Of a DNA stretch of 64,000 nucleotides, positions 26,455 through 36,320 are shown piece by piece. Position numbers and translations under genes: made by a program. Numbering within the stretch: position 1 is the first letter of the stretch; each line of letters starts with the position of its first letter. The notes beneath the pieces were generated by a model. It worked only from the letters and a program-made list of their open reading frames with translations. It did no database searches and was not told the origin of the DNA. Origin of the DNA: Streptomyces sp. NBC_00273 (lineage in GTDB: Bacteria; Actinomycetota; Actinomycetes; Streptomycetales; Streptomycetaceae); the NCBI RefSeq assembly GCF_036178145.1, contig NZ_CP108067.1:6275501-6339500 (forward strand), in the 5' to 3' direction.

Positions 26455-27747
26455 GTGTCGATTGCCGTTCCCGCATCCTCCGCTCCCGATTCCACTCCTG
26501 CGTCTGGGCTTGAGCCCGTTCCGGCTCCAGCTCCGGCCCCGGTTCCTCTCGAACCTCCCGCCGCGGTACGGGGCTCCGCGCGCCGGCCGCTGGCGGTGGC
26601 CCTGCTGGCGGCGGCCCTCGCCACCGCTCCCGCGGCGCGGGCGGCCGCCGACTCCGGCCCGGTGGCCCCCAGGTCAGCCGAGGGTGCGAGCGCCGTGCTG
26701 GACGGGCTGAAGACGTTCGGGCTGGCGGTCCTGCGGTCCGGTGACGGCTCGGTCCGGCAGATCCCGGCCGGGCTGTTCGAGATGCGGGTCGACGGCGGCG
26801 GGATGCTCCAGACGTACGGGGTCGGCGTGACGGGCAACGCCCAGCCCCAGGCCCGGTACACCGAGAGCGCCTGGAGCGTCAGCCCGCTCGCCGGCAACCG
26901 GGAGGCGGGCCGGATCCGCTGGGTCCTGGAACACTCCTACCCGCAGCACAACGATCTGGCCGGGCTCGCCAAGGCGGCCGGGGCCGGGGCCCTCACGGCG
27001 CAGAGCGCGGCCGCCGGGACCCAGGTGGCGATCTGGCGGCTGGCGGACGGAGCGCAGGTCGAGGCCGCGGACCCGGCGGCCGAGAAACTGGCCGACTACC
27101 TACAGCGGGCCGCCGGGCAGCTGCCGGAGCCGCCGGCCTCGCTCGGGCTGGACCCCGGCGACGTGTCGGGAGCGGTGGGCACCCGGCTCGGCCCGGTGAC
27201 CGTGCGGACCGGGGCGCCGAGCGTGTCGGTCATCCCGGACGCGGCGGCCGTCGCGATGGGGGTGCGGGTGGTGGACGCCGAGGGGCAGCCGCTGACCACC
27301 GCCGCCAACGGGAGCCGGCTGTACTTCGAGGTGCCCGCGGGCACCCCCGACGGGACGGCCTCGGTCACCGTCCAGGGCACGACCAAGGTGCCGGTCGGGC
27401 GGGTCTTCACCGGCGAGCTGCTGGCCCACGCCCAGATCGTGGCCGGATCCAGCGAGTCCGCGGCCACCGCCACGGCCACGGCGGTCTGGCCGCAGCCCCC
27501 GGCGACGGCGGTGGAAGCCACCCCGGGCGATGCCCCGGGGGCCGGTTCCGGCTCGGCGGCCGAGGTACTGGGCGAGCGGTCCGCAGCCGTTGCGACGACC
27601 TCCCCGGACGAGGAGCGGCTGGCGACCAGCGGCAGCTCGGCGGCCACTCCGGTCATCGCCTCCCTGGCGGTGGGCCTGGTGGTCCTGGGCGGCCTGGTGG
27701 TGCTGCTGCTCCGCAAGCGCCCGCAGGACGAAGAGGACACGCCCTGA
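26455..27747 (+). CDS. Thioester-domain-like (TQXA) surface protein lacking the thioester Cys
   Basis: A 430-residue exported protein: Pro-rich first 35 residues, basic RGSARRP, a signal core AVALLAAALATAPAARAAA, a thioester-like domain (about 80-200), a beta-rich domain, then a C-terminal TM (ATPVIASLAVGLVVLGGLVV) with RKR tail. The TQxA motif is intact (AAGTQVAIWRLADG, T189-Q190). The partner Cys, normally in a TYC-I/V-D context, is replaced: the sequence reads QTYGVGVTGNAQP (G122). The sorting-like motif LATSG (389-393) precedes the TM, with Ser where LAxTG has Thr. Both the adhesive bond and the sortase signal thus look degenerate. GTG 26455 follows GGGGAAGA. Confidence 0.8.
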   Translation: MSIAVPASSAPDSTPASGLEPVPAPAPAPVPLEPPAAVRGSARRPLAVALLAAALATAPAARAAADSGPVAPRSAEGASAVLDGLKTFGLAVLRSGDGSVRQIPAGLFEMRVDGGGMLQTYGVGVTGNAQPQARYTESAWSVSPLAGNREAGRIRWVLEHSYPQHNDLAGLAKAAGAGALTAQSAAAGTQVAIWRLADGAQVEAADPAAEKLADYLQRAAGQLPEPPASLGLDPGDVSGAVGTRLGPVTVRTGAPSVSVIPDAAAVAMGVRVVDAEGQPLTTAANGSRLYFEVPAGTPDGTASVTVQGTTKVPVGRVFTGELLAHAQIVAGSSESAATATATAVWPQPPATAVEATPGDAPGAGSGSAAEVLGERSAAVATTSPDEERLATSGSSAATPVIASLAVGLVVLGGLVVLLLRKRPQDEEDTP

Positions 27748-27888
27748 GGCACCGGAGGAGACGAGGGCACGAGGGCGCGAGGAAACGAGGGCACGACGAC
27801 ACGCCCTGAGGGACCGAGGGAACGGGTCCGATGGGCCGGGTGGGCGCGCGGACCGGTTCGGATCCGCCGCCCGGGGTAGGGGCAGAAG

Positions 27889-29361
27889 ATGGCTGATCAA
27901 GAACTGACCTGGTCCGGCACCTTCGCCCGGTGGGACCGCCGGGTGTTCGACGCGGTGGCCCGGCGGCACTGGCCCGGGGCCGACCGGGTGCTGCCGCGGC
28001 TCGGCCGGGCCGCGAACCACGGGGTGCTGTGGGGCGGGGCCGCCGCGGCGATCGCGGTCTTCGGGTCGGCCGGCGCCCGCAAGGCCGCCGTGCGCGGGGT
28101 CGCCTCGCTGGCACTGGCCTCCGCGACCATCAACACCGTCGGCAAGTGGTCCGTACGCCGGCCGCGGCCGCTGCTGCAAGGCGTGCCCCTGAACCGGCAG
28201 CTGGCCACGCAGCCGCAGACCACATCCTTCCCGTCCGGGCACTCCGCGTCGGCCTTCGCCTTCGCCACCGGGGTGGCGCTGGCCTCCCCGGGCTGGGGAG
28301 CCGTCATGGCCCCGGTCGCCGCGTCCGTGGCGTTCTCCCGCGTCTACACCGGGGTGCACTACCCCTCCGACGTACTGGTGGGCGCGTCACTGGGGGTGGC
28401 CGCCGGGTTCGTCGTGCGCCGCCTCGCGCGCGACGCGCAGGAGGCCCGGGTCGTGCCGGGCGATGAGCGGACGGCCGCCGGGGCCCCCGCGCTGCCCGAC
28501 GGGGCCGGGCTCACCGTGGTGGTCAACACCGGGTCCGGGACGGCCGCAGAGGGCCTCGACGCGCTGCGCACCCGCCTGCCCGCGGCCGAGGTGATCGAGT
28601 GCGAGGGCCCGGAACTGCCCGCCACGCTCGCGAAGGCGGCCTCGCGGGCCACCGTGCTCGGGGTCTGCGGTGGCGACGGCACGGTCAACGCGGCCGCCAC
28701 CGCCGCACTGGGAGCCGGGGTGCCGCTGGCCGTGTTCCCCGGCGGCACCCTCAACCACTTCGCGCTGGACCTCGGCCTCGCCGGAGCCGAGGCGACGTGC
28801 GAGGCCGTGGCGCAGGGCCAGGCCGTCCGCGTCGGCGTGGGCCGCTTCTCCCCGGGGCCCGGCGGCGAGAGCGGCTACTTCCTGAACAACTTCAGCATCG
28901 GCGCCTATCCGGAACTGCTGGGCCACCGACTGCGCTGGGCCCCGCGCATCGGCGGCGGCCCGGCCGCGCTGCTGGCGGCCTGGCGGGTCCTGCGCTCCCA
29001 GCGGCCCGTGCGGCTGAGGCTGGCCGGGCGGCCCCGGAGCGTATGGCTGCTCTTCGCGGGCAACGGCACCTACCACGGCACCGGCCCCACCCCCCGCCGC
29101 CGCGACAGTCTCGGCGAGGGCCTGCTGGACCTGCGGCTCGTCCACGGCGGCGGCCGCCCCGGCCCCCGGCTCCTGGCCGCCGCCTTCACGGGCCCGCTGA
29201 GCCGCTCGCCCGTCCACGTGGCCACCCGCCTGCGCAGCCTGCGCATCGGGGACATCCCCGCGGGCACCCCGCTCGCCTACGACGGCGAGTACGCCGAGGC
29301 CCCCACCGCCCTCGTCCTCGACCAGCTCCCCGACGCCCTGACCGTCTACCGCCCCCGCTGA
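27889..29361 (+). CDS. PAP2 phosphatase-diacylglycerol kinase fusion
   Basis: A 490-residue membrane protein. The N-terminal PAP2 domain (about 40-175) has all three motifs: KWSVRRPRP (86-94), FPSGHSASA (114-122) and SRVYTGVHYPSD (150-161), with several hydrophobic helices. The C-terminal diacylglycerol-kinase catalytic domain has VCGGDGTVNAAA, AVFPGGTLNHFALDLGL and YDGEYAEAP. One domain would remove a phosphate from phosphatidate-like lipids and the other would phosphorylate a diacylglycerol or sphingoid-like lipid. The real substrates, probably envelope lipids, are unknown. ATG 27889 follows GGGGCAGA. Confidence 0.9.
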   Translation: MADQELTWSGTFARWDRRVFDAVARRHWPGADRVLPRLGRAANHGVLWGGAAAAIAVFGSAGARKAAVRGVASLALASATINTVGKWSVRRPRPLLQGVPLNRQLATQPQTTSFPSGHSASAFAFATGVALASPGWGAVMAPVAASVAFSRVYTGVHYPSDVLVGASLGVAAGFVVRRLARDAQEARVVPGDERTAAGAPALPDGAGLTVVVNTGSGTAAEGLDALRTRLPAAEVIECEGPELPATLAKAASRATVLGVCGGDGTVNAAATAALGAGVPLAVFPGGTLNHFALDLGLAGAEATCEAVAQGQAVRVGVGRFSPGPGGESGYFLNNFSIGAYPELLGHRLRWAPRIGGGPAALLAAWRVLRSQRPVRLRLAGRPRSVWLLFAGNGTYHGTGPTPRRRDSLGEGLLDLRLVHGGGRPGPRLLAAAFTGPLSRSPVHVATRLRSLRIGDIPAGTPLAYDGEYAEAPTALVLDQLPDALTVYRPR

Positions 29362-29404
29362 CCGTCCACCGCCCCGCTGACCGGGTCCGGCCGCCGCGCC
29401 CCGG

Positions 29405-29965
29405 TCACGAGCCGGCCGGCCCCGGATCCACGCCCAGGTCGGCCCGCATGATGCCGCGCATGTCCTTCCAGCGGTCCCCCAGCTGAAGCAGCTCGGCCTG
29501 TATCTCCTCGAACGACCAGCCGGGGTGCGGGTCGCCGTCCTCCAGGAGCAGGGTGCGGCTGTACGCGCCGGCCAGGGTCACCGTCATCGCGTCCAGCTCC
29601 CGCAGCACCGCGTCCGAAGCGACCATCTGGGCCTCCGCGAAGGCGGTGTGCATGGCGTGCCGCGTCTCCTCCAGATCGGCCCGCGCCTGCGCGGTGACCT
29701 CTCCCTTGTGGACGAGCCACAGGTACTTCATGAGCTCGATCCGGTGGCGGCGGTAGCCGGAGTTCGCCGTGACGTAGCACGCCCGCCGCTTCTCCACCTC
29801 CGCCACGCGCTGCTCGCGCAGCCACTGGGCGTCGGCCGCCCGCTGCTGCCGTTCGAACTGCTCCGTCTGTACGCGTGCGAGCACGCGCTGCGAGAGGATC
29901 GGCGCGAGCAGGGTGCCGGTCACGGCGACGATCGCGCCGGCGAGCGCCAGCAGCGCGTTGTTCAC
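29405..29965 (-). CDS. Small membrane protein with coiled coil, unknown function
   Basis: A 186-residue protein beginning MNNALLALAGAIVAVTGTLLAP (one N-terminal TM, about 3-24). A long charged helix follows (QRVLARVQTEQFERQQRAADAQWLREQRVAEVEKRR), likely coiled coil, then an alpha-helical C-terminal domain (ARADLEETRHAMHTAFAEAQMVA). It probably sits on the inner face of the membrane. I do not recognise a named family. GTG 29965 has GGAGGT 5 nt upstream. Confidence 0.75.
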   Translation of the reverse strand: MNNALLALAGAIVAVTGTLLAPILSQRVLARVQTEQFERQQRAADAQWLREQRVAEVEKRRACYVTANSGYRRHRIELMKYLWLVHKGEVTAQARADLEETRHAMHTAFAEAQMVASDAVLRELDAMTVTLAGAYSRTLLLEDGDPHPGWSFEEIQAELLQLGDRWKDMRGIMRADLGVDPGPAGS

Positions 29966-30411
29966 ATGTACCTCCGTACGGCCGACGGAGGCCGCGCCCC
30001 CGCACTCCCCACCATCCTGCCCGGCCCGGCACCGGCCCCGGGGCTGCGCGGAGGTCGTGAGGGCGCCTCATGCCCCCGGGCGGCCGCCCCGGGGGCAGAG
30101 GTGCCGTCGGGCCGGCACCGGAAGGCGGTCTCGATGACGGCGGGGTACTCCCGGCGCAGTCCGACCTCGTACGGGACGGTGAGGGACGACCCACCTGAAC
30201 GGAAACGCACGACCGGCTCCCGCCGCGGGTCTTCCTCGGGCACGACCGCCGATCTCCCCGAAGGCGATGACCGACAGTGACCGCGGGCCGAGGTTCAGCC
30301 TCCGATCGCGCCCCAGGCCAAGGGCGCCTGGCCTACCCATTCGCCCGCGGGTATGGACGTACGGCAAGATGGGGTGTATCTGCCCACCATCGATCTGCCG
30401 GACGGTTTCTC
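29966..30411. other. 446-bp spacer upstream of ettA
   Basis: No secure gene. A minus-strand frame from GTG 30243 (MPEEDPRREPVVRFRSGGSS, about 93 codons) has GGGGAG upstream and a protein-like first half (LTVPYEVGLRREYPAVIETAF), so a small hypothetical gene is possible. The right side presumably carries the ettA promoter. Confidence 0.35.
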
Positions 30412-32076
<1,665 letters not shown>

Positions 32077-32086
32077 GGTCGCCGTC

Positions 32087-32593
32087 ATGGCCAGACACCA
32101 CTACCGGTGCCCCTTGCGCTGGGCGGACATGGATGCCTTCGGGCACGTCAACAACGTCGTCTTCCTCCGCTATCTGGAGGAGGCGCGGATCGACTTCATG
32201 TTCCGCCTCGCGCCGGGGGAGGGCAGTGAGTCCTTCACGGGCGGGTCCGTCGTGGCCCGTCACGAGATCGACTACAAGCTGCCCCTCGTGCACCGCCACG
32301 AGCCCGTCCTCATCGAGTCCTGGGTGACCCGGATAGGCGCCGCGTCCCTGACCATCCGCTACGAGGTCAAGGACGAGGCGACCGAGGACGCGCCCGAGAC
32401 GGTCTACGTGCGGGCCGAGACGGTGGTCGTGCCCTACAACCTCGCCGCGGGGCGGCCCCGCCGCATCACGGCCGAGGAGAGGCACTTCCTCGAGGAGTAC
32501 CTCGACGAGCCCGCGACCGGGTCCGCGACCACGGCCGGGTCCGAGACCGGGTCCGAGACCGGCACCGGCCGGGAAGGGCCCCTCGCGGCATGA
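32087..32593 (+). CDS. Acyl-CoA thioesterase (hot-dog fold)
   Basis: A 168-residue 4-hydroxybenzoyl-CoA thioesterase/YbgC-type protein. LRWADMDAFGHVNNVVFLRYLEEARIDF holds the catalytic Asp and the HVNN loop. LVHRHEPVLIESWVTRIGAASLTIRYEV follows the usual strand order. The last 25 residues are a Gly/Ser/Thr/Glu-rich tail. ATG 32087 lies 10 bp after ettA with GAGG between, so they are probably cotranscribed. The stop overlaps the next start by 4 nt. Confidence 0.88.
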   Translation: MARHHYRCPLRWADMDAFGHVNNVVFLRYLEEARIDFMFRLAPGEGSESFTGGSVVARHEIDYKLPLVHRHEPVLIESWVTRIGAASLTIRYEVKDEATEDAPETVYVRAETVVVPYNLAAGRPRRITAEERHFLEEYLDEPATGSATTAGSETGSETGTGREGPLAA

Positions 32594-33303
32594 GCGACCA
32601 GTTGCGCTTCGCCGATTCCGGGGAGGCGGCGGACCTCGCCGCCTTCCTGGGCCGGCTGGTGCACTACGACCGCGCCGCCGCCGTACGCCTCCAGGCCGGC
32701 GGCGGCGCGCTCGCCGTCTTCGGACGGCCGCCGTCCTTCGACGTCCTGGCCATCCGTACGGTGCGGCTCGCCGCACCCGTCGCCGTGCCGCTGGACTTGA
32801 CGGTGTCCGCCGGTGAGCTGCTGGAGTCCGTGGACGAAGCCTCGGCCGAGGCCACCGTGCCCGGGCCGGTCACCGGACCGCCCTGGGCCGGCGTGCTCCC
32901 GCCCCGCGGCGGCTGGCGACAGGTTCCGGGGCTGCCCGGCCCCGAGGCGATGGGAGCGGCCGTGGCCGCCGCCGTCGCCGAGTTCCGGGCCCGGGACGAG
33001 GCCCTGCCCGTGCAGCACCGCACCCGGTCCGAGCGCGACCGCATAGGCCGCGAGATCTGGTCCCGCACCCTGGGTGACACCGAGCTCCCGCTGCGCGCCG
33101 TGCACGCCGCGCAGTCCCTGGGCTTCCTGCGGCCGGTACGGGCCGTCGTGCCCGCCCCCGCCCCCCGTCCCGACGCCCCCGCCCCCGTGGCGCTCCTCGC
33201 CGCCGGGACCTGGCTGCGGCTGCGCACCCCGTACGGATCCGTCGCCATGCGCCGCCCCGGCGTGACCGGCGGCCTGGGCGCCCTCCAGGTCCGGCCCGTC
33301 TGA
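32590..33303 (+). CDS. Conserved actinobacterial protein of unknown function
   Basis: A 237-residue soluble protein (FADSGEAADLAAFLGRLVHYDRAAAVRLQAGG ... HAAQSLGFLRP). No TM or signal. The central part (PGPEAMGAAVAAAVAEFRARDEALP) is helical; the end is LRLRTPYGSVAMRRPG. I do not recognise a domain. It overlaps the thioesterase by ATGA, so the two are translationally coupled and probably work in the same process. Confidence 0.8.
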   Translation: MSDQLRFADSGEAADLAAFLGRLVHYDRAAAVRLQAGGGALAVFGRPPSFDVLAIRTVRLAAPVAVPLDLTVSAGELLESVDEASAEATVPGPVTGPPWAGVLPPRGGWRQVPGLPGPEAMGAAVAAAVAEFRARDEALPVQHRTRSERDRIGREIWSRTLGDTELPLRAVHAAQSLGFLRPVRAVVPAPAPRPDAPAPVALLAAGTWLRLRTPYGSVAMRRPGVTGGLGALQVRPV

Positions 33304-33351
33304 TCGGTCCGGCCTGCCTACCGGTCTGCCCCCGGAAAGTCCGCTGGTCCG

Positions 33352-33756
33352 CTAGCCCGCCGTGTTGATCATCGAGGCGGCGGCGTACGTCAGGTACTTC
33401 CACAGCTGCGCCTCGTGCTCCGGCGCCAGGCCCAGCTCGTCCAGCGCGACCCGCATGTGCCGCAGCCACGCGTCGTGAGCCGCCGCGTCGACCTGGAACG
33501 GCGCGTGCCGCATCCGCAGGCGCGGGTGGCCGCGGTGCTGGCTGTAGGTGGTCGGACCACCCCAGTACTGCATCAAGAACAGCGCGAACCGCTCCTCGGC
33601 GGGGCCCAGGTCCTCCTCCGGGTACATCGGGCGCAGCAGCGGGTCCTCCGCGACCCCCTCGTAGAAGCGCCGGACGAGGCGGCGGAAGGTGTCCTCGCCG
33701 CCCACCTGCTCGTAGAAGGTCTGCTCCTGAAGCGTGCCCCGCGGAATCTCATTCAC
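33352..33756 (-). CDS. glbO: Group II truncated haemoglobin
   Basis: A 134-residue trHbO. FYEQVGGEDTFRRLVRRFYEGVAEDPLLRPMYP is the classic N-terminal pattern. LFLMQYWGGPTTYSQHRGHPRLRMRHAPFQV contains the proximal His region (RMRHAPF) and distal-pocket aromatic residues. It binds O2/NO and is thought to aid NO or peroxide detoxification near the membrane. GTG 33756 is the only start that gives a normal length; the ribosome site is weak. It is convergent with the preceding operon and divergent from the methyltransferase gene. Confidence 0.93.
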   Translation of the reverse strand: MNEIPRGTLQEQTFYEQVGGEDTFRRLVRRFYEGVAEDPLLRPMYPEEDLGPAEERFALFLMQYWGGPTTYSQHRGHPRLRMRHAPFQVDAAAHDAWLRHMRVALDELGLAPEHEAQLWKYLTYAAASMINTAG

Positions 33757-33860
33757 CCGACCATCGTCTCAGACGCCCGGATCCAGGACCGAGGTCCTAG
33801 GACCGTCCCCCGGGCCCGCGCGCGCTCGCACGCGGCGGCCCGGCGCAGGACAGTGGAGGC

Positions 33861-34850
33861 ATGGCCGCACACACCGCGCACACCGAGACCCGGGACCTGC
33901 GGGAGACCGCGCACGCCGCCCAGGTGCGGGAGCTGACCGCCGCCGGGGTGCTGGAGGATCCGCGCTGGCGGGCGGCCTTCGCCGCCGTGCCCCGGCACGT
34001 GTTCGTCCCGTACTTCTGGACCGGCCGCGGCGCCGGTCACGAGCGGCTGTGGGCCGAGGACCCCGACCCCGAACGCCGGGCCCGCTGGCTCCGCGGGGTC
34101 TACGTCGACACCCCGCTGGCGACGCGGATGCGCGACGGCCTGCAGGTCTCCTCCAGCAGTCAGCCGTCCCTGATGGCGAAGATGCTGGCCGCCCTGGACG
34201 TGCGCGACGGCGACGACGTCCTGGAGATCGGCGCGGGCACCGGCTACAACGCGGCCCTGCTCTGCCACCGGCTCGGCGAGGAGCACGTCACCACCGTGGA
34301 CCTGGACGAGGAGATCACCGAGTCCGCGCGGACGCACCTGGCCGAGCTCGGCTACCACCCGGTGGTGGTCACCGGGGACGGGGCGCGCGGCTGCCCCGCC
34401 CGTGCCCCCTTCGACCGGATCATGGTGACCTGCACGCTGCCGCTGGTCCCGCACGCCTGGCTCGGCCAGTGCCGGCCGGGGGCGCGCATCCTGGCGCCGC
34501 TGTCGACCGGTCTGATCGCGCTGACCGTCCGGGACGCCGGTTTCGCCGAGGGCAACTTCCTGCACACGTCGGCGTACTTCGTCCCGCTGCGCGGGTCCAC
34601 GGCCGCCCGGCCGCCCGACCTGGCCGGCACGGAGTACGGGCTTCCGTACGAGCTGGTGGAGAACGAGCGCTTCCAGTTCATGCTCGTGCTGACCGCGGGC
34701 GCACTGCACCCCCGCGAGGCCCTGGACCTGTGGCGCCGCGAGGGCCGCCCGGCCCGGGAACGCTTCGGAGTCTCGGTCAGCACCGAGGGCCAATGGTCAT
34801 GGCTGGACGATCCCCAGGGGCCGTACGTGTGGCCCCTGGGGGAGGGATGA
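33861..34850 (+). CDS. PCMT-like SAM-dependent methyltransferase
   Basis: A 329-residue protein with the protein-L-isoaspartate methyltransferase fold. The N-terminal ELTAAGVLEDPRWRAAFAAVPRHVFVPYF and the SSSSQPSLMAKML substrate loop precede SAM motif I VLEIGAGTGYNAALLC (about 114-129), then VTTVDLDEEI and FDRIMVTC. The C-terminal half, about 100 residues (ENERFQFMLVLTAGALHP), is longer than in plain PCMT. It may repair isoaspartate or modify another acidic residue. ATG 33861 follows GTGGAGG. A terminator stem is encoded within the last codons. Confidence 0.82.
   Translation: MAAHTAHTETRDLRETAHAAQVRELTAAGVLEDPRWRAAFAAVPRHVFVPYFWTGRGAGHERLWAEDPDPERRARWLRGVYVDTPLATRMRDGLQVSSSSQPSLMAKMLAALDVRDGDDVLEIGAGTGYNAALLCHRLGEEHVTTVDLDEEITESARTHLAELGYHPVVVTGDGARGCPARAPFDRIMVTCTLPLVPHAWLGQCRPGARILAPLSTGLIALTVRDAGFAEGNFLHTSAYFVPLRGSTAARPPDLAGTEYGLPYELVENERFQFMLVLTAGALHPREALDLWRREGRPARERFGVSVSTEGQWSWLDDPQGPYVWPLGEG
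34813..34842 (+). terminator. Hairpin inside the 3' end of the methyltransferase gene
   Basis: An 11-bp perfect stem (34813-34823 against 34832-34842) with an 8-nt loop ends 6 nt before the stop codon and is translated as DPQGPYVWPLG. Confidence 0.55.
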
Positions 34851-34983
34851 ATCAGCCGGGGAGCGGACGATGCCCGGTGTCGGTCACGTTTGGCCACGGA
34901 TAATGAACTCCGGGGTGATGTTGATCAGTTGGCGCTAGAGTTCCGAAGATGGAACGCTCGCGTCACGCCCCGGGGGAGCATCG

Positions 34984-35607
34984 TTGAGTATCGGTTCGGA
35001 GCCCGACGAGCACGGACTCGCGCTCGTCCTCGTCGCTGGATATGCCGGATCCGGCAAATCCGAGGCGGGGAAGATGATGTCGCAGGCGACCGGTTGGCCG
35101 CTGTTGGACAAGGACACATTGACGAGGCCGCTCACGGAGTCTTTGTTGTCCCATCTCAACGGTGACCCCGATGACCGGCAGAGCAGCGTCTACGCCGAGA
35201 ACGTGCGCCCGTTGGAATATGAGTCCCTGATGAAGGCGTGCTGGGAGAACCTCGAGTGCGGGGTGCCGGTGGTCGCCGTGGCGCCTTTCCTCGCCGAGGT
35301 CGTCGACGACCAGTGGTACGCCCGGACACGTCGCCACTGTTCGCGTTTGGGTGCCGGCTTGGAGGTGGTGTGGGTGGACAGCGACGCGTCGTCGATGCGT
35401 GAGAGGCTCACTTCGCGCAACGCGGCACGGGACACGTGGAAGCTCGCGAACTGGCGGCAGTATCTCGCCTCGATCTCCCTGGAGCGGCGCCCGGTCGGGG
35501 AGTTCCACTTCGTCGACAACCGGATCACCGCGATGACACCGCTCGCCGAGCAGGTGGAATCGGTGGCCATGGTCCTTTCCCGTCGATACGGCGAGGCGCT
35601 GGCGTGA
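34984..35607 (+). CDS. P-loop kinase-like ATPase (AAA_33 type)
   Basis: A 207-residue soluble protein. Walker A is VLVAGYAGSGKSEAGKMM (about 17-34), then WPLLDKDTLTRPL, a Walker-B-like VVWVDSD, and the lid-like MRERLTSRNAARDTWKLANW. The pattern is that of small-molecule kinases such as chloramphenicol/zeta/shikimate-like AAA_33 proteins; the substrate is unknown. TTG 34984 follows GGGGGAGC. Codons such as TTG (three in the first 60), TCT, ACA and GGA are commoner than in neighbours, suggesting later acquisition. It overlaps the next gene by GTGA. Confidence 0.78.
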   Translation: MSIGSEPDEHGLALVLVAGYAGSGKSEAGKMMSQATGWPLLDKDTLTRPLTESLLSHLNGDPDDRQSSVYAENVRPLEYESLMKACWENLECGVPVVAVAPFLAEVVDDQWYARTRRHCSRLGAGLEVVWVDSDASSMRERLTSRNAARDTWKLANWRQYLASISLERRPVGEFHFVDNRITAMTPLAEQVESVAMVLSRRYGEALA

Positions 35608-36263
35608 ACGCGAACACGGGGGCGAACGCGCAGGGTGAAGGGAGCCTGGGAGGGGTCGTCCTTTTCGGCCCTCCTACGGCGGGCAAGGACACGGTCAGTG
35701 CCGCGCTGACCGACCTGGACGCGCGATACGGCCAGCTGACCAAGATCAAGGTGGGCTCCGGGCGCACCACCGGCTATCGCATGGCCGACAGCGAGGAGCT
35801 GGCCGCCCTGCGCGCCGCAGGTCGTGTGGTGCTGGAGACCCGGAGGTACGGCAACACGTACGCCATCGACCGTGACGACCTGGACACGATGACCAGGGCC
35901 GGTCGCATTCCGCTCGTGCACATCGGCAGCATGGGGCACCTGCGGAGCTTCACCGGCGCCGTTCGACAGCCGTGGCTGCACGTGCTCCTGTGGGTGCCCC
36001 GCGACGTGTGCAAGCAGCGGTCCCGAGGCAGGGGCGACCGGGACACCGGGGACCGGCTCGCCGCATGGGACGAAGCGCTGGCCGATCTGGGCACGGTGCC
36101 CGACGGCGAGGAGCCTTTCGATCTCCTGATGCGCACCGACCACACCGACCCGGCCGGGGCCGCCGAGAGCATCGCCCGGGCCCACGCGCACCATCGCGGG
36201 GAGCGATACGGGGACGCGAGCCTGGCCGCCTTCCTCGGAGCGGCCGCGACCGCCGAACGGTGA
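35604..36263 (+). CDS. Guanylate kinase-like P-loop kinase
   Basis: A 219-residue protein. Walker A is VVLFGPPTAGKDTVSAAL (about 17-34). The substrate part is KVGSGRTTGYRMADSEELAALRAAGRVVLETRRYGNTYAIDRDDLD, close in pattern to the guanylate kinase GMP-binding region (SxxxR near TTGYR, Y-G-N-x-Y-xI). It is not the housekeeping gmk: the usual T-R-x-P-R-x-G-E motif is changed. A nucleotide or nucleotide-like substrate is likely. GTG 35604 overlaps the upstream kinase stop, implying coupling. Confidence 0.75.
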   Translation: MNANTGANAQGEGSLGGVVLFGPPTAGKDTVSAALTDLDARYGQLTKIKVGSGRTTGYRMADSEELAALRAAGRVVLETRRYGNTYAIDRDDLDTMTRAGRIPLVHIGSMGHLRSFTGAVRQPWLHVLLWVPRDVCKQRSRGRGDRDTGDRLAAWDEALADLGTVPDGEEPFDLLMRTDHTDPAGAAESIARAHAHHRGERYGDASLAAFLGAAATAER

Positions 36264-36320
36264 GGTCGCGGGTGCGACGTTGCGCGGCGGCTCGTACATC
36301 ACGGTGGGGAGGGAGCACAC

